This document shows, piece by piece, positions 1-6,192 of a DNA stretch of 6,560 bases (position 1 is the stretch's first letter; each line of letters begins with the position of its first letter). The DNA comes from Bacteroidales bacterium (GTDB taxonomy: Bacteria > Bacteroidota > Bacteroidia > Bacteroidales > UBA7960). Both the position numbers and the translations under genes were made by a program. The stretch spans positions 1 to 6,560 of the forward strand of contig SKSI01000114.1 of the NCBI GenBank assembly GCA_007123065.1, read 5' to 3'. The notes under the pieces are model-generated. The model was not told the DNA's origin and ran no database searches. It saw only the letters and a list, made by a program, of their open reading frames with translations.

Positions 1-87
1 ACGCTCAGCCTTAATCTCAATCTTAATCTTAATCTCAATCTCAATCTCAATCTTAATCTTAATCTCAATCTTAACCTCAGCCTTAAG
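1..87. repeat. Hexanucleotide tandem repeat, consensus CTYAAT, at least 14 units
   Basis: From position 4 the sequence divides without gaps into 14 hexamers, starting at 4, 10, 16 and so on to 82. The third base is always T or C. The order of that base is C T C T T C C C T T C T C T. Other departures from CTYAAT occur only in the outer units: CTCAGC at 4 and at 76, CTTAAC at 70, and CTTAAG at 82. The last unit contains the TAA stop (83-85) of the minus-strand dehydrogenase. The left end may continue beyond the window. Plus-strand frame 1 is open from the window edge to a TAA at 97-99 and would read alternating Leu-Asn, but nothing shows that it is translated. The array is seen directly; its function is unknown. 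Confidence 0.93.
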
Positions 88-1126
88 AGGGCATTCTAAA
101 GTCTGGCGACAAATACACCGGGTACTTCCCAAAAAACAGGGAGGTGTTTTCTGCAGCCTCTTCTATAGGTCTGAACTGGACATTCAATGCCTTTTTAATC
201 TTCTCGTTGGAAAAATATCTTTTGATATTTGCATTGCGGGCTGTTTCCTTTGACAACAACGGTTTCTGTCCTGTCATAAAACTTCTCGCCTTTTCCATGC
301 GCCACGCCATCTCACTCAGGAAGCGGCCTGCACGGTATTTGGGTGGTTTGACACCTGAGTACTTCGCGAACAGCGTAAACAGCTCTTTATAGGAAAGGTC
401 TTCACTGTTCAGAATGAACCGCCGGTTGATGATGTCGCTTTCGGTCAAGAGTACCATCATCGCGGCGACATCCCGCGCATCTACAAAACCCGTAACACCA
501 CTTGTATAAAACTTCATCCCGTTTTTTACCGATTGATAGAGCTGGGCACTGGAACGAGCCGGATCACCCGGACCGATCACTACGGTCGGGTTCACAATAA
601 CTACCGGCAACCCTTCTTCTGATGCACGCCAAACCTCACGCTCTGCACCATATTTGCTGATGGCATACCAGGAATTTGTGGATGATGTCTTCCAAACCAG
701 CGACTCCTCGATGAGATTTCCTTTTTGCGGGCTGCCAAGGGCAGCAACACTGCTGCAATGACAAAACTTTTTAATGTCATTCGTAAGTGCCACATTCACG
801 ATGTTGGCAGTTCCGTCTACGTTCGCCTTCATCATTATTTGCCTGTCATCAGGCATAAAGGAAACAACCGCTGCGCAATGATAGACCGTTTCAACGCCCT
901 GAAAAGCTTCCTGAAGGCTGACGATATCAAGCACATCCCCGATTACCCATTCAATTCGATTAAACAGCTCTTTCCCTTTCTCCTTATCATACCAGGAAAA
1001 CAATCGTTGGATCAATTCCGTATTGCTGCTTTCGCGCTTCAAAGCACGAATGTTGTATCCCTTTGAAGCCAGTTCAAAAAGCAGATGTGAGCCAACCAAT
1101 CCTGTACCTCCGGTTACAAGTATCAT
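83..1126 (-). CDS. NAD(P)-dependent epimerase/dehydratase-like extended SDR, substrate unknown
   Basis: This 347-residue protein is a cytoplasmic Rossmann-fold enzyme of the extended short-chain dehydrogenase/reductase class. It shows the N-terminal nucleotide-binding motif TGGTGLVG (residues 5-12, GxxGxxG spacing), an acidic GD at 63-64, the active-site serines at 125-126, and the YxxxK pair Tyr154/Lys158. The segment NPTVVIGPGD (179-188) is typical of the 3-beta-hydroxysteroid dehydrogenase / dihydroflavonol-4-reductase-like branch rather than of sugar-nucleotide epimerases. The length is normal for the family and all catalytic residues are present. The ATG at 1126 is chosen because the Rossmann motif begins at residue 2, leaving no room for a later start. 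The gene lies 52 bp downstream of the UDP-xylose synthase gene on the same strand, so co-transcription is likely. That position suggests, but does not prove, a role in sugar or lipid modification. Its stop codon lies inside the hexamer array. Confidence 0.9.
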   Translation of the reverse strand: MILVTGGTGLVGSHLLFELASKGYNIRALKRESSNTELIQRLFSWYDKEKGKELFNRIEWVIGDVLDIVSLQEAFQGVETVYHCAAVVSFMPDDRQIMMKANVDGTANIVNVALTNDIKKFCHCSSVAALGSPQKGNLIEESLVWKTSSTNSWYAISKYGAEREVWRASEEGLPVVIVNPTVVIGPGDPARSSAQLYQSVKNGMKFYTSGVTGFVDARDVAAMMVLLTESDIINRRFILNSEDLSYKELFTLFAKYSGVKPPKYRAGRFLSEMAWRMEKARSFMTGQKPLLSKETARNANIKRYFSNEKIKKALNVQFRPIEEAAENTSLFFGKYPVYLSPDFRMPS

Positions 1127-1178
1127 CTCACAAAATTATCAATTTTTGTTTTGTTGTTTGCTATTCTACCACGGACAA

Positions 1179-2135
1179 TTAACTGTCAGGTTTATTGGTC
1201 AGCATTTCATCAAAATAGGAAATGGTCTTAACCAGACCGTCGCGCAGGTTTACCCTGGCTTCCCAATTGAGCAACGATCTGGCATAACTGATGTCGGGAC
1301 AGCGTTGCAAAGGGTCATTTTCAGGTAAAGGAAGAAAAACAACCTTCGAGCCCGAGTTGGTAATATCCATTACAATATCTACCAATTCCCGAATGGTAAA
1401 CTCTTGCTCATTTCCTATGTTGACAGGTCCTGTAACTGAGTCGTCGCAATTCATAAACCGGATCAGTGCGACCAGCAGGTCATCGATGTACTGAAAGCTT
1501 CTGGACTGGCTGCCGTCACCATAAACTGTTATTGGCTTATTTTGAAGCGCCTGAACAATAATGTTAGATACCACACGGCCGTCATCCGGTTGCATCCTGG
1601 GCCCATAAGTATTAAAGATCCGTGCTATCTTGATTCGAACGTTGTTTTGGTTGTGGTAATCCATAAACAAAGTTTCAGCACAGCGCTTGCCTTCATCATA
1701 ACATGAGCGAATGCCGACAGGATTCACATTACCCCAGTAGCTTTCCGGCTGGGGATGGACTTTTGGATCCCCGTAAACTTCACTTGTGGATGCCTGTAGC
1801 ACTTTGGCTCCAATCCGCTTTGCCATACCAAGCATGTGAATAGCGCCCATCACAGATGTTTTAATGGTTTTGATGGGATTCTGCTGATAGTGAATGGGTG
1901 ACGCCGGACAAGCCAGGTTGTAGATCTCGTCTACTTCAAGAAATATTTCTTTTGTGATGTCGTGACGGATCAGCTCAAACCGATGGTTGTCCATCAAATG
2001 TAAGATGTTGGTTTTTGTCCCGGTAAAGAAATTGTCGAGACAAATGACATCGTGACCCTCTTTAAGCAACGATTCGCAGAGGTGTGAACCGATAAAGCCG
2101 GCACCGCCTGTTACCAATATTCTTTTTACATTCAT
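1179..2135 (-). CDS. uxs: UDP-glucuronate decarboxylase (UDP-xylose synthase)
   Basis: This 318-residue extended SDR should convert UDP-glucuronate to UDP-xylose plus CO2, using bound NAD+ through a 4-keto intermediate, in the cytoplasm. Visible hallmarks are TGGAGFIGSH (9-18), Asp34 in LDNFFTG for the NAD ribose, the family-specific NLACPASPIHYQ (73-84), STSEVYGDP (116-124) carrying the active-site Thr117 and Glu119, CYDEGKR (145-151) with catalytic Tyr146 and Lys150, RIFNTYGPRM (172-181), DDGRVVSN (184-191), and YGDGSQSRSF (205-214). The Glu after Thr-Ser and the PASP segment separate it from UDP-glucose 4-epimerases and dTDP-glucose dehydratases. It is full length, with no extra N-terminal membrane anchor of the kind seen in animal UXS. 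The ATG at 2135 lies five codons before the Rossmann strand. It is the first gene of a probable two-gene unit with the SDR at 83-1126. UDP-xylose is a donor for surface glycans. No UDP-glucose 6-dehydrogenase gene is present in the window. Confidence 0.95.
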   Translation of the reverse strand: MNVKRILVTGGAGFIGSHLCESLLKEGHDVICLDNFFTGTKTNILHLMDNHRFELIRHDITKEIFLEVDEIYNLACPASPIHYQQNPIKTIKTSVMGAIHMLGMAKRIGAKVLQASTSEVYGDPKVHPQPESYWGNVNPVGIRSCYDEGKRCAETLFMDYHNQNNVRIKIARIFNTYGPRMQPDDGRVVSNIIVQALQNKPITVYGDGSQSRSFQYIDDLLVALIRFMNCDDSVTGPVNIGNEQEFTIRELVDIVMDITNSGSKVVFLPLPENDPLQRCPDISYARSLLNWEARVNLRDGLVKTISYFDEMLTNKPDS

Positions 2136-2188
2136 CAGCGCAATTTAATAATTATATTCCTTTTGGAATGCATTCGCCTGTTGTTTTA

Positions 2189-2218
2189 TTGAAAAACAGA
2201 TGTTTTTTCGTATTTTCG
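2189..2218 (+). promoter_or_regulatory. Possible Bacteroidota-type promoter for the MDR oxidoreductase
   Basis: TTG (2189-2191), 19 bases, then TATTTTCG (2211-2218) resembles the Bacteroidota consensus TTTG-N19-21-TAnnTTTG, with one mismatch in the -7 box (C for T at its seventh base). The -7 box falls within two adjacent copies of TTTTCGTA (2205-2212 and 2213-2220). A start here would give an untranslated leader of about 160 bases that includes the palindromic element. This is inferred from motif and spacing only. Confidence 0.3.
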
Positions 2219-2252
2219 TAAAACATTGAAGTTGGATTACTGGGAGGGAACT

Positions 2253-2336
2253 CCTTGTCATCCTGAACGAAGTGAAGCGTAGTGAAGGATCCCTCAGCAA
2301 GCTAACAGATTCTTCGCTAACGCTACTAATGACAGG
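2253..2336. repeat. Imperfect palindromic intergenic repeat (REP-like)
   Basis: Outer arms TGTCAT (2256-2261) and ATGACA (2329-2334) enclose a longer imperfect inner hairpin formed by 2276-2298 and 2301-2324, with about two unpaired bases at the tip. The inner halves read GAAGGATCCCTCAGC (2284-2298) and, on the other strand, GAAGAATCTGTTAGC (11 of 15 identical). The left half also contains AGTGAAG twice, ten bases apart (2271-2277 and 2281-2287). From memory, the wording GTCATCCTGAACGAAGTGAA belongs to a repeat family scattered between genes in many Bacteroidota genomes. No coding capacity is assigned. Reading through it creates false extensions of open frames on both strands. Confidence 0.75.
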
Positions 2337-2385
2337 AAATTTCAACAAAGAACATCAAACAACAAACAACAAACAAATATTCCAC

Positions 2386-3324
2386 ATGAAAGCACTTGCA
2401 ATTTTAAAATATGGCGGACCGGAGCAATTACAAATTGTTGAAACGGCTTTACCCAAGCCAGGACGCAGTGACGTACTAATTCGGGTGCACGCCGCAGGCG
2501 TAAATCCTGTTGATTATAAGATCCGGAATGGCTCCTTAAAGTGGCTGACCGGAAGCAAATTCCCAAAAATTCTCGGGGGCGATGTGGCGGGAATTGTAGA
2601 ACAGGCCGGCAAAAATTCAGTGTACAAGCCCGGTGATAAGGTATTTGCCATGCTGGGCTTCAGGGGTGGGGCTTATGCTGAATTTGTTGTTGTGAAAGAA
2701 GCTTGGCTGTGCCACATGCCGGATGTGATCAACATGGAGGATGCGGCAGCAACGCCTTTGGCATCACTCACTGCTTTGCAGGGATTGCGCAAAGGAGGAG
2801 AAATAAACCCTGATGATAAAGTGCTGATCAATGGCGCTTCAGGAGGTGTTGGCAGCTTTGCCGTCCAGATTGCCAAAGCAATGGGTGCACATGTAACCGG
2901 GGTATGCAGCACCAAAAACATTGAGTTTGTTCAGGAATTGGGGGCAGATGAGGTGATTGACTACACTACGGATGATTTCACTAAAACCGATCAAAAGTAT
3001 CAAAAAGTATATGATGCTGTTGCCAAAAGTTCTTTCGGTAAGTGCAAAAAAATTCTTGACAGCGGAGGAATATACATTACAACCATCCCCGGTGCAGGTA
3101 TTATGCTTCAGAAGTCATTCAACTTCTTGAGAGACAAAAAGGCAGCCTCCGTGATGGCCAAACCGCTTGGCACCGATCTGACATTTATCGCTGACCTGAT
3201 GAAAAAAGGGCTGGTACGGGCCTATGTGGAAAAGGCGTTTTCGCTGGAGCAGGGTGCCGAAGCGCATAAAATGATCGAAACCGAACGGGTAAGGGGAAAA
3301 ATCATCATGAAAATCATACCATAA
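2386..3324 (+). CDS. Zinc-independent NAD(P)-dependent alcohol dehydrogenase / quinone oxidoreductase-like (MDR family)
   Basis: This 312-residue member of the medium-chain dehydrogenase/reductase superfamily belongs to the quinone oxidoreductase (QOR) branch. These enzymes reduce quinones or activated alkenes with NADPH in the cytoplasm; the actual substrate cannot be read from the sequence. An N-terminal GroES-like domain carries AAGVNPVDYKIRNG (36-49) and GGDVAGIVEQAG (64-75). The Rossmann domain carries INGASGGVGSFAVQIAK (148-164). The Cys/His zinc ligands of zinc alcohol dehydrogenases are absent, which marks the QOR type. CSTKN (174-178) at the end of the second Rossmann strand fits NADPH preference. 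The start is the ATG at 2386, because family members begin with a MKA-like strand. The frame stays open up to an ATG at 2272, but those 38 extra residues would be translated palindromic repeat and leader. The gene has no close same-strand neighbour upstream. A 30-bp inverted repeat follows its stop. Confidence 0.92.
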   Translation: MKALAILKYGGPEQLQIVETALPKPGRSDVLIRVHAAGVNPVDYKIRNGSLKWLTGSKFPKILGGDVAGIVEQAGKNSVYKPGDKVFAMLGFRGGAYAEFVVVKEAWLCHMPDVINMEDAAATPLASLTALQGLRKGGEINPDDKVLINGASGGVGSFAVQIAKAMGAHVTGVCSTKNIEFVQELGADEVIDYTTDDFTKTDQKYQKVYDAVAKSSFGKCKKILDSGGIYITTIPGAGIMLQKSFNFLRDKKAASVMAKPLGTDLTFIADLMKKGLVRAYVEKAFSLEQGAEAHKMIETERVRGKIIMKIIP

Positions 3325-3338
3325 ACCCAATCAATTAA

Positions 3339-3368
3339 CGTAGGGGCGAAAAATTTTTCGCCCTTACG
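3339..3368 (+). terminator. 30-bp inverted repeat, possible terminator or dispersed palindrome
   Basis: CGTAGGGGCGAAAAA (3339-3353) is followed directly by TTTTTCGCCCTTACG (3354-3368). The halves pair over 15 bp with a single G-T position, which is a G-U wobble in RNA. It starts 15 bases after the stop of the oxidoreductase. The central A5/T5 could serve as an intrinsic terminator only if the G/C-rich base of the stem stays paired, and there is no U-run after the stem, so the terminator call is weak. The sequence also resembles a short palindrome that I recall as recurring between genes in Bacteroidota. The structure is certain; its role is not. Confidence 0.55.
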
Positions 3369-3400
3369 AACCAACCAACAACCAATTAATTTTTTAAACA

Positions 3401-5425
3401 ATGAAACGAACAATTGTCTTATTTTCCATTTTATTTTTGGGATTCTTTACCCTGCAAGCCCAGGACCTGAAACCTTTTGACCCGCGTAGCATGTGGGAAA
3501 TGAAAAGACCAGGCAATCCGGTGGTGTCACCTGATGGCAACTGGACTGTTTTTAATGTGGGTTCTTATGATATTGAAGAAAGTTCCGGGGAAAGCAACTT
3601 GTTTCTTTTGAACAACCAAACTGGTGAAATTCGTCAAATTACCTTCAGCGGCTCTGACTCCGGCCCGGCATGGAGTCCGGACAGCAAAAAAATTGCCTTT
3701 ATATCACGCCGGCATGATGGTCCAGGGCAAATTTACATTCTGGACATGTCAGGTGGTGAAGCACGCAAAATCAGCGATCTTCCCGTTGGCGTTTATGGAT
3801 TGAAATGGTTTCCTGACGGCAACCGCATTGCATTTGCAGCCAATATATTGCCTGAATATGATGGGGACTGGGACAAGCTTCGTGAAATCCGGGAAACCAA
3901 AAGGAACAGTAAGGTTACCGCCAAAGTAACGGAAAACAACATGTACCGTTTCTGGGATCGCTGGCTAACCGATGAATATGTATCACGCCTCTTTACCATT
4001 GATCTTAACACCAAAGAAACCATAGACCTGATGCCTGACAATGGCAATTTTTTCGGACTGATGGGCGGTGTTTCGTATGATATTTCGCCTGACGGAACAA
4101 CCATTGCCGTGAGCAAAAACTCCACACAGCCCCCATTCGAAAGGACAAATCACGCCATCTTTCTTGTGCCAGCAAACGGCAGCGGCCTGCTTACAAACAT
4201 CACAGCTGATAATCCGGCAAATGACATGAACCCGGTTTATAGTCCGGATGGCCGCTATATTTTGTATGGGAGACAAAGCATTTATCACTTTTACGCCGAT
4301 AAGGTGGTAATGGCACTATACGACACACAAGACGGAAGCATCCGAACATTAACGGATGACATTGACCTGAGCGCGGAACAATGGTTCTGGTCGGAAAACG
4401 GTCGCACCATCTATTTTCATGCAGAAGACCGCGCCATGAAGTCCGTTTTCAGCATTTCTTCTGATGGGGGACCACACACGGAAGTGTTCAGGGGAGGCAC
4501 AAACAATGGTGCCGCACTTGCCGGCGGACGTCACATGGTGTTCAACCATCACAATCTGAGTGCTCCACCTGAGATTTATCGTCTGGACCTGCGAAGGGGG
4601 CATCTTGACAAGATGACGAGCTTCAATGATGAGATTGTAGACCACACCAACTGGGGAGAGATTGAAAACATAACTTACAAGGGTGCCAATGGAGCCGACG
4701 TGCAGATGTTCATCAATTACCCACCCGACTACGATCCTGATAAGAAATATCCACTGGTGATGATGATTCACGGTGGACCGCACGGCATTTTTGGAGATTC
4801 CTTCCACTTCCGCTGGAACAGCCAGCTTTTTGCCGCACCCGGATATATTGTAGCCATGCCTAATTTTCACGGATCTACCAGTTTCGGACAAGACTTTGCA
4901 ATCAGCATCCACGGAAACCATTCAGAACTCCCCTTCCGCGACATCATGAAGGCTGCCGATTATATGATTGAGCGCGGCCTTGTTGATGAAGACCGGATGG
5001 CAGCCACGGGTGGCAGCTATGGCGGATACATGGTAAGCTGGATTGCCGGGCATACCGACCGTTTTGCCTGTCTGATCAATCATGCAGGAGTTTATGACCT
5101 GCACCTGCAATTTGCATCAGACTTTTCAGCCAACAGGGAATACCAATACGGCGGTTCACCCTGGGAGAACAAAGATCAGATGAATGCCATCAACCCGGCG
5201 CAGTTTGCAGAAAACTTCACCACCCCGATGCTGGTCATACACGGCGAACTGGATTACCGCGTCCCGGTGGCACACGGCTTCCTGGTTTACAATATTTACA
5301 AAAACATGGGACTGGAAGCACGCCTTGTGTATTATCCCGATGAGAACCACTGGATTCTCACCCCTCAAAACTCGTTGTTATGGTACGATGAGTTTTACGG
5401 ATGGCTGGAACGGTATCTGAAATAA
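3401..5425 (+). CDS. Secreted S9-family serine peptidase (prolyl oligopeptidase type, DPP5/acylaminoacyl-peptidase-like)
   Basis: This 674-residue exported peptidase probably releases dipeptides or acylated residues from short peptides in the periplasm. A signal peptide is clear: basic MKR, a hydrophobic core (residues 5-18), and a likely cleavage after LQA at 20. There is no cysteine at the cleavage site, so it is not a lipoprotein. Residues 30 to about 410 form a beta-propeller with PD40-like repeats: SPDG (43-46), SPDSKKIAF (92-100), FPDGNRIAF (137-145), SPDG (229-232) and SPDG (281-284). The C-terminal alpha/beta-hydrolase domain has the oxyanion segment HGGP (457-460), the nucleophile Ser539 in GGSYGG (537-542), Asp618 in HGELDYR, and His650 in DENHW. 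All three catalytic residues are present. Length and the C-terminal PDENHW...PQN pattern match the Porphyromonas DPP5 group as I remember it, so peptide scavenging is a reasonable inference. The gene appears monocistronic: an inverted repeat lies upstream and convergent genes downstream. Exact specificity is unknown. Confidence 0.94.
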   Translation: MKRTIVLFSILFLGFFTLQAQDLKPFDPRSMWEMKRPGNPVVSPDGNWTVFNVGSYDIEESSGESNLFLLNNQTGEIRQITFSGSDSGPAWSPDSKKIAFISRRHDGPGQIYILDMSGGEARKISDLPVGVYGLKWFPDGNRIAFAANILPEYDGDWDKLREIRETKRNSKVTAKVTENNMYRFWDRWLTDEYVSRLFTIDLNTKETIDLMPDNGNFFGLMGGVSYDISPDGTTIAVSKNSTQPPFERTNHAIFLVPANGSGLLTNITADNPANDMNPVYSPDGRYILYGRQSIYHFYADKVVMALYDTQDGSIRTLTDDIDLSAEQWFWSENGRTIYFHAEDRAMKSVFSISSDGGPHTEVFRGGTNNGAALAGGRHMVFNHHNLSAPPEIYRLDLRRGHLDKMTSFNDEIVDHTNWGEIENITYKGANGADVQMFINYPPDYDPDKKYPLVMMIHGGPHGIFGDSFHFRWNSQLFAAPGYIVAMPNFHGSTSFGQDFAISIHGNHSELPFRDIMKAADYMIERGLVDEDRMAATGGSYGGYMVSWIAGHTDRFACLINHAGVYDLHLQFASDFSANREYQYGGSPWENKDQMNAINPAQFAENFTTPMLVIHGELDYRVPVAHGFLVYNIYKNMGLEARLVYYPDENHWILTPQNSLLWYDEFYGWLERYLK

Positions 5426-5440
5426 TCTCGCGTTAACGCA

Positions 5441-5812
5441 TCAGCAATATTTGATGATACCTGCGTAGCTCGCTTTGTTGCGATAGATCATATAAGCATT
5501 CAGCAGCACCATCAGCAAACCCAGGGTGGGCAGACCAACGATAAACACATCATACATAAGTATATTTGTGCTTACCGGTGCGATCAGCAACCAGGCCAAC
5601 GGCCGTTGAATGTTCAGCAACAGCATAAGTGCCACGATAATTTCCAGTATTTTAACAGCAGTCATGTAACCGGTCGTGCTCAAGAGCACCATGTATTCGA
5701 GCGCATTGCCTTCGAGATCGGGCATGGGCAGAAAGCCCAGGAAAAAATTGAGTCCAAAAACCAGGTAAATGATTGCAAACAGGTAGGTAATGATTTTGTC
5801 TAACGTTTTCAT
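5441..5812 (-). CDS. DoxX-like small integral membrane protein
   Basis: This 123-residue protein has four predicted membrane helices, roughly residues 7-28, 50-66, 70-88 and 94-110. The order of segments fits the DoxX/DoxX-like family: YLFAIIYLVFGLNFFLGFLP (10-29), then a G-Y-x-x-x-x-K-x-L-E-I motif at 48-58, then a helix with LLIAPVSTNIL (75-85). The family is widespread, and its members have been linked to redox or stress functions at the inner membrane, but this protein's role cannot be deduced. The ATG at 5812 starts just before the first helix and no better start is visible. The gene converges on the peptidase gene, with only 15 bases between the two stop codons. It lies 79 bases downstream of the 62-residue membrane-protein gene on the same strand, so shared transcription is possible. 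The 10-bp palindrome GCGTTAACGC (5430-5439) sits between the convergent stops. Confidence 0.8.
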   Translation of the reverse strand: MKTLDKIITYLFAIIYLVFGLNFFLGFLPMPDLEGNALEYMVLLSTTGYMTAVKILEIIVALMLLLNIQRPLAWLLIAPVSTNILMYDVFIVGLPTLGLLMVLLNAYMIYRNKASYAGIIKYC

Positions 5813-5891
5813 CGCTTATTGTCTTTTGATTTTACAAATAAGCAACAACCGGAAATGGCTTCCTGTTCAAAGCCGCTTTATTTTACAGACA

Positions 5892-6080
5892 CTATTTTCT
5901 TCGCAGAAGTTTTATAATTCCGTAAACGGCATATGTTGCACCAACCAGGGTGCCAAGCCACTGAAGTGCGCCAAAGCTTTCCTGCTGGGCGATTCCCAGA
6001 GGGTATCCGTAGATCGATATAAAAAACAAAGCCACTCCGCCGACTAAGAACAAAATGCCAAGGGTCTTTTTACCTGTCAT
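5892..6080 (-). CDS. Small hypothetical membrane protein, two helices
   Basis: This 62-residue protein is not confidently assigned to a family. It begins with the short basic stretch MTGKK, followed by a helix at about residues 6-25 (LGILFLVGGVALFFISIYGY) and a second at about 38-57, and ends in a basic RRK tail. The charge pattern suggests a hairpin with both ends in the cytoplasm. The overall plan resembles short two-helix DUF families such as DUF3185, but no diagnostic motif was found. The case for a real gene rests on the clean membrane pattern, a consensus TAnnTTTG box 50 bases upstream of the ATG, same-strand placement 79 bases ahead of the DoxX-like gene, and the lack of any better gene on either strand. 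Confidence 0.65.
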   Translation of the reverse strand: MTGKKTLGILFLVGGVALFFISIYGYPLGIAQQESFGALQWLGTLVGATYAVYGIIKLLRRK

Positions 6081-6130
6081 GATATGCTGTTTAGCTGATT
6101 GGTATGAAATGATTGCGTATTTTTACAAGA

Positions 6131-6138
6131 CAAAGATA
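6131..6138 (-). promoter_or_regulatory. Bacteroidota -7 promoter box for the small membrane-protein genes
   Basis: The minus strand reads TATCTTTG, an exact match to the TAnnTTTG consensus, 50 bases before the start codon at 6080. No clear TTTG element is seen 19-21 bases further upstream, so the call rests on one box and its position. The divergent plus-strand glycosyltransferase starts at 6193; no equally good box was found for it. Confidence 0.4.
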
Positions 6139-6192
6139 GGGTATTGTTTTTATTTGATACAGTCACATCACCAATTATTTTATCCGGTTCTG

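Noticed and set aside
1..87. CRISPR array
   Set aside because: The repeat is a continuous 6-base tandem array with no spacers of unique sequence.
725..1066. 113-codon plus-strand open frame
   Set aside because: It is antisense to the SDR coding region, which carries all catalytic motifs, and has no recognisable features of its own.
83..1126. Frameshifted SDR whose true C-terminus is a Lys/Glu-Ile repeat tail
   Set aside because: A shifted minus frame does read Ile-Lys/Ile-Glu through the array, but the normal frame already gives a full-length enzyme and no frameshift-prone site is needed.
1131..1138. Perfect TAATTTTG (-7 type) box on the minus strand, just before the SDR start
   Set aside because: It ends only 4 bases before the ATG, which would make the transcript essentially leaderless, and there is no TTTG element at the right distance. 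A/T-rich spacer sequence explains it equally well.
2145..2348. 67-codon minus-strand open frame upstream of the UDP-xylose synthase gene
   Set aside because: Its N-terminal half is translation of the palindromic intergenic repeat and the rest is A/T-rich leader. There is no protein-like pattern.
2272..2385. Upstream in-frame ATG extending the oxidoreductase by 38 residues
   Set aside because: The extension encodes repeat and leader sequence, while the family's first strand begins exactly at the ATG at 2386.
2386..3324. Zinc-dependent alcohol dehydrogenase
   Set aside because: The catalytic Cys/His zinc ligands and the structural four-cysteine cluster are absent. The sequence follows the zinc-free QOR pattern.
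4349..4921. 190-codon minus-strand open frame inside the peptidase gene
   Set aside because: It lies wholly within a well-supported S9 peptidase coding region, and its translation shows no domain or membrane pattern. It is a shadow frame.
5430..5439. GCGTTAACGC palindrome between convergent stops as a terminator
   Set aside because: A perfect 10-base palindrome with no loop and no T-run on either strand is too short to support a terminator call.
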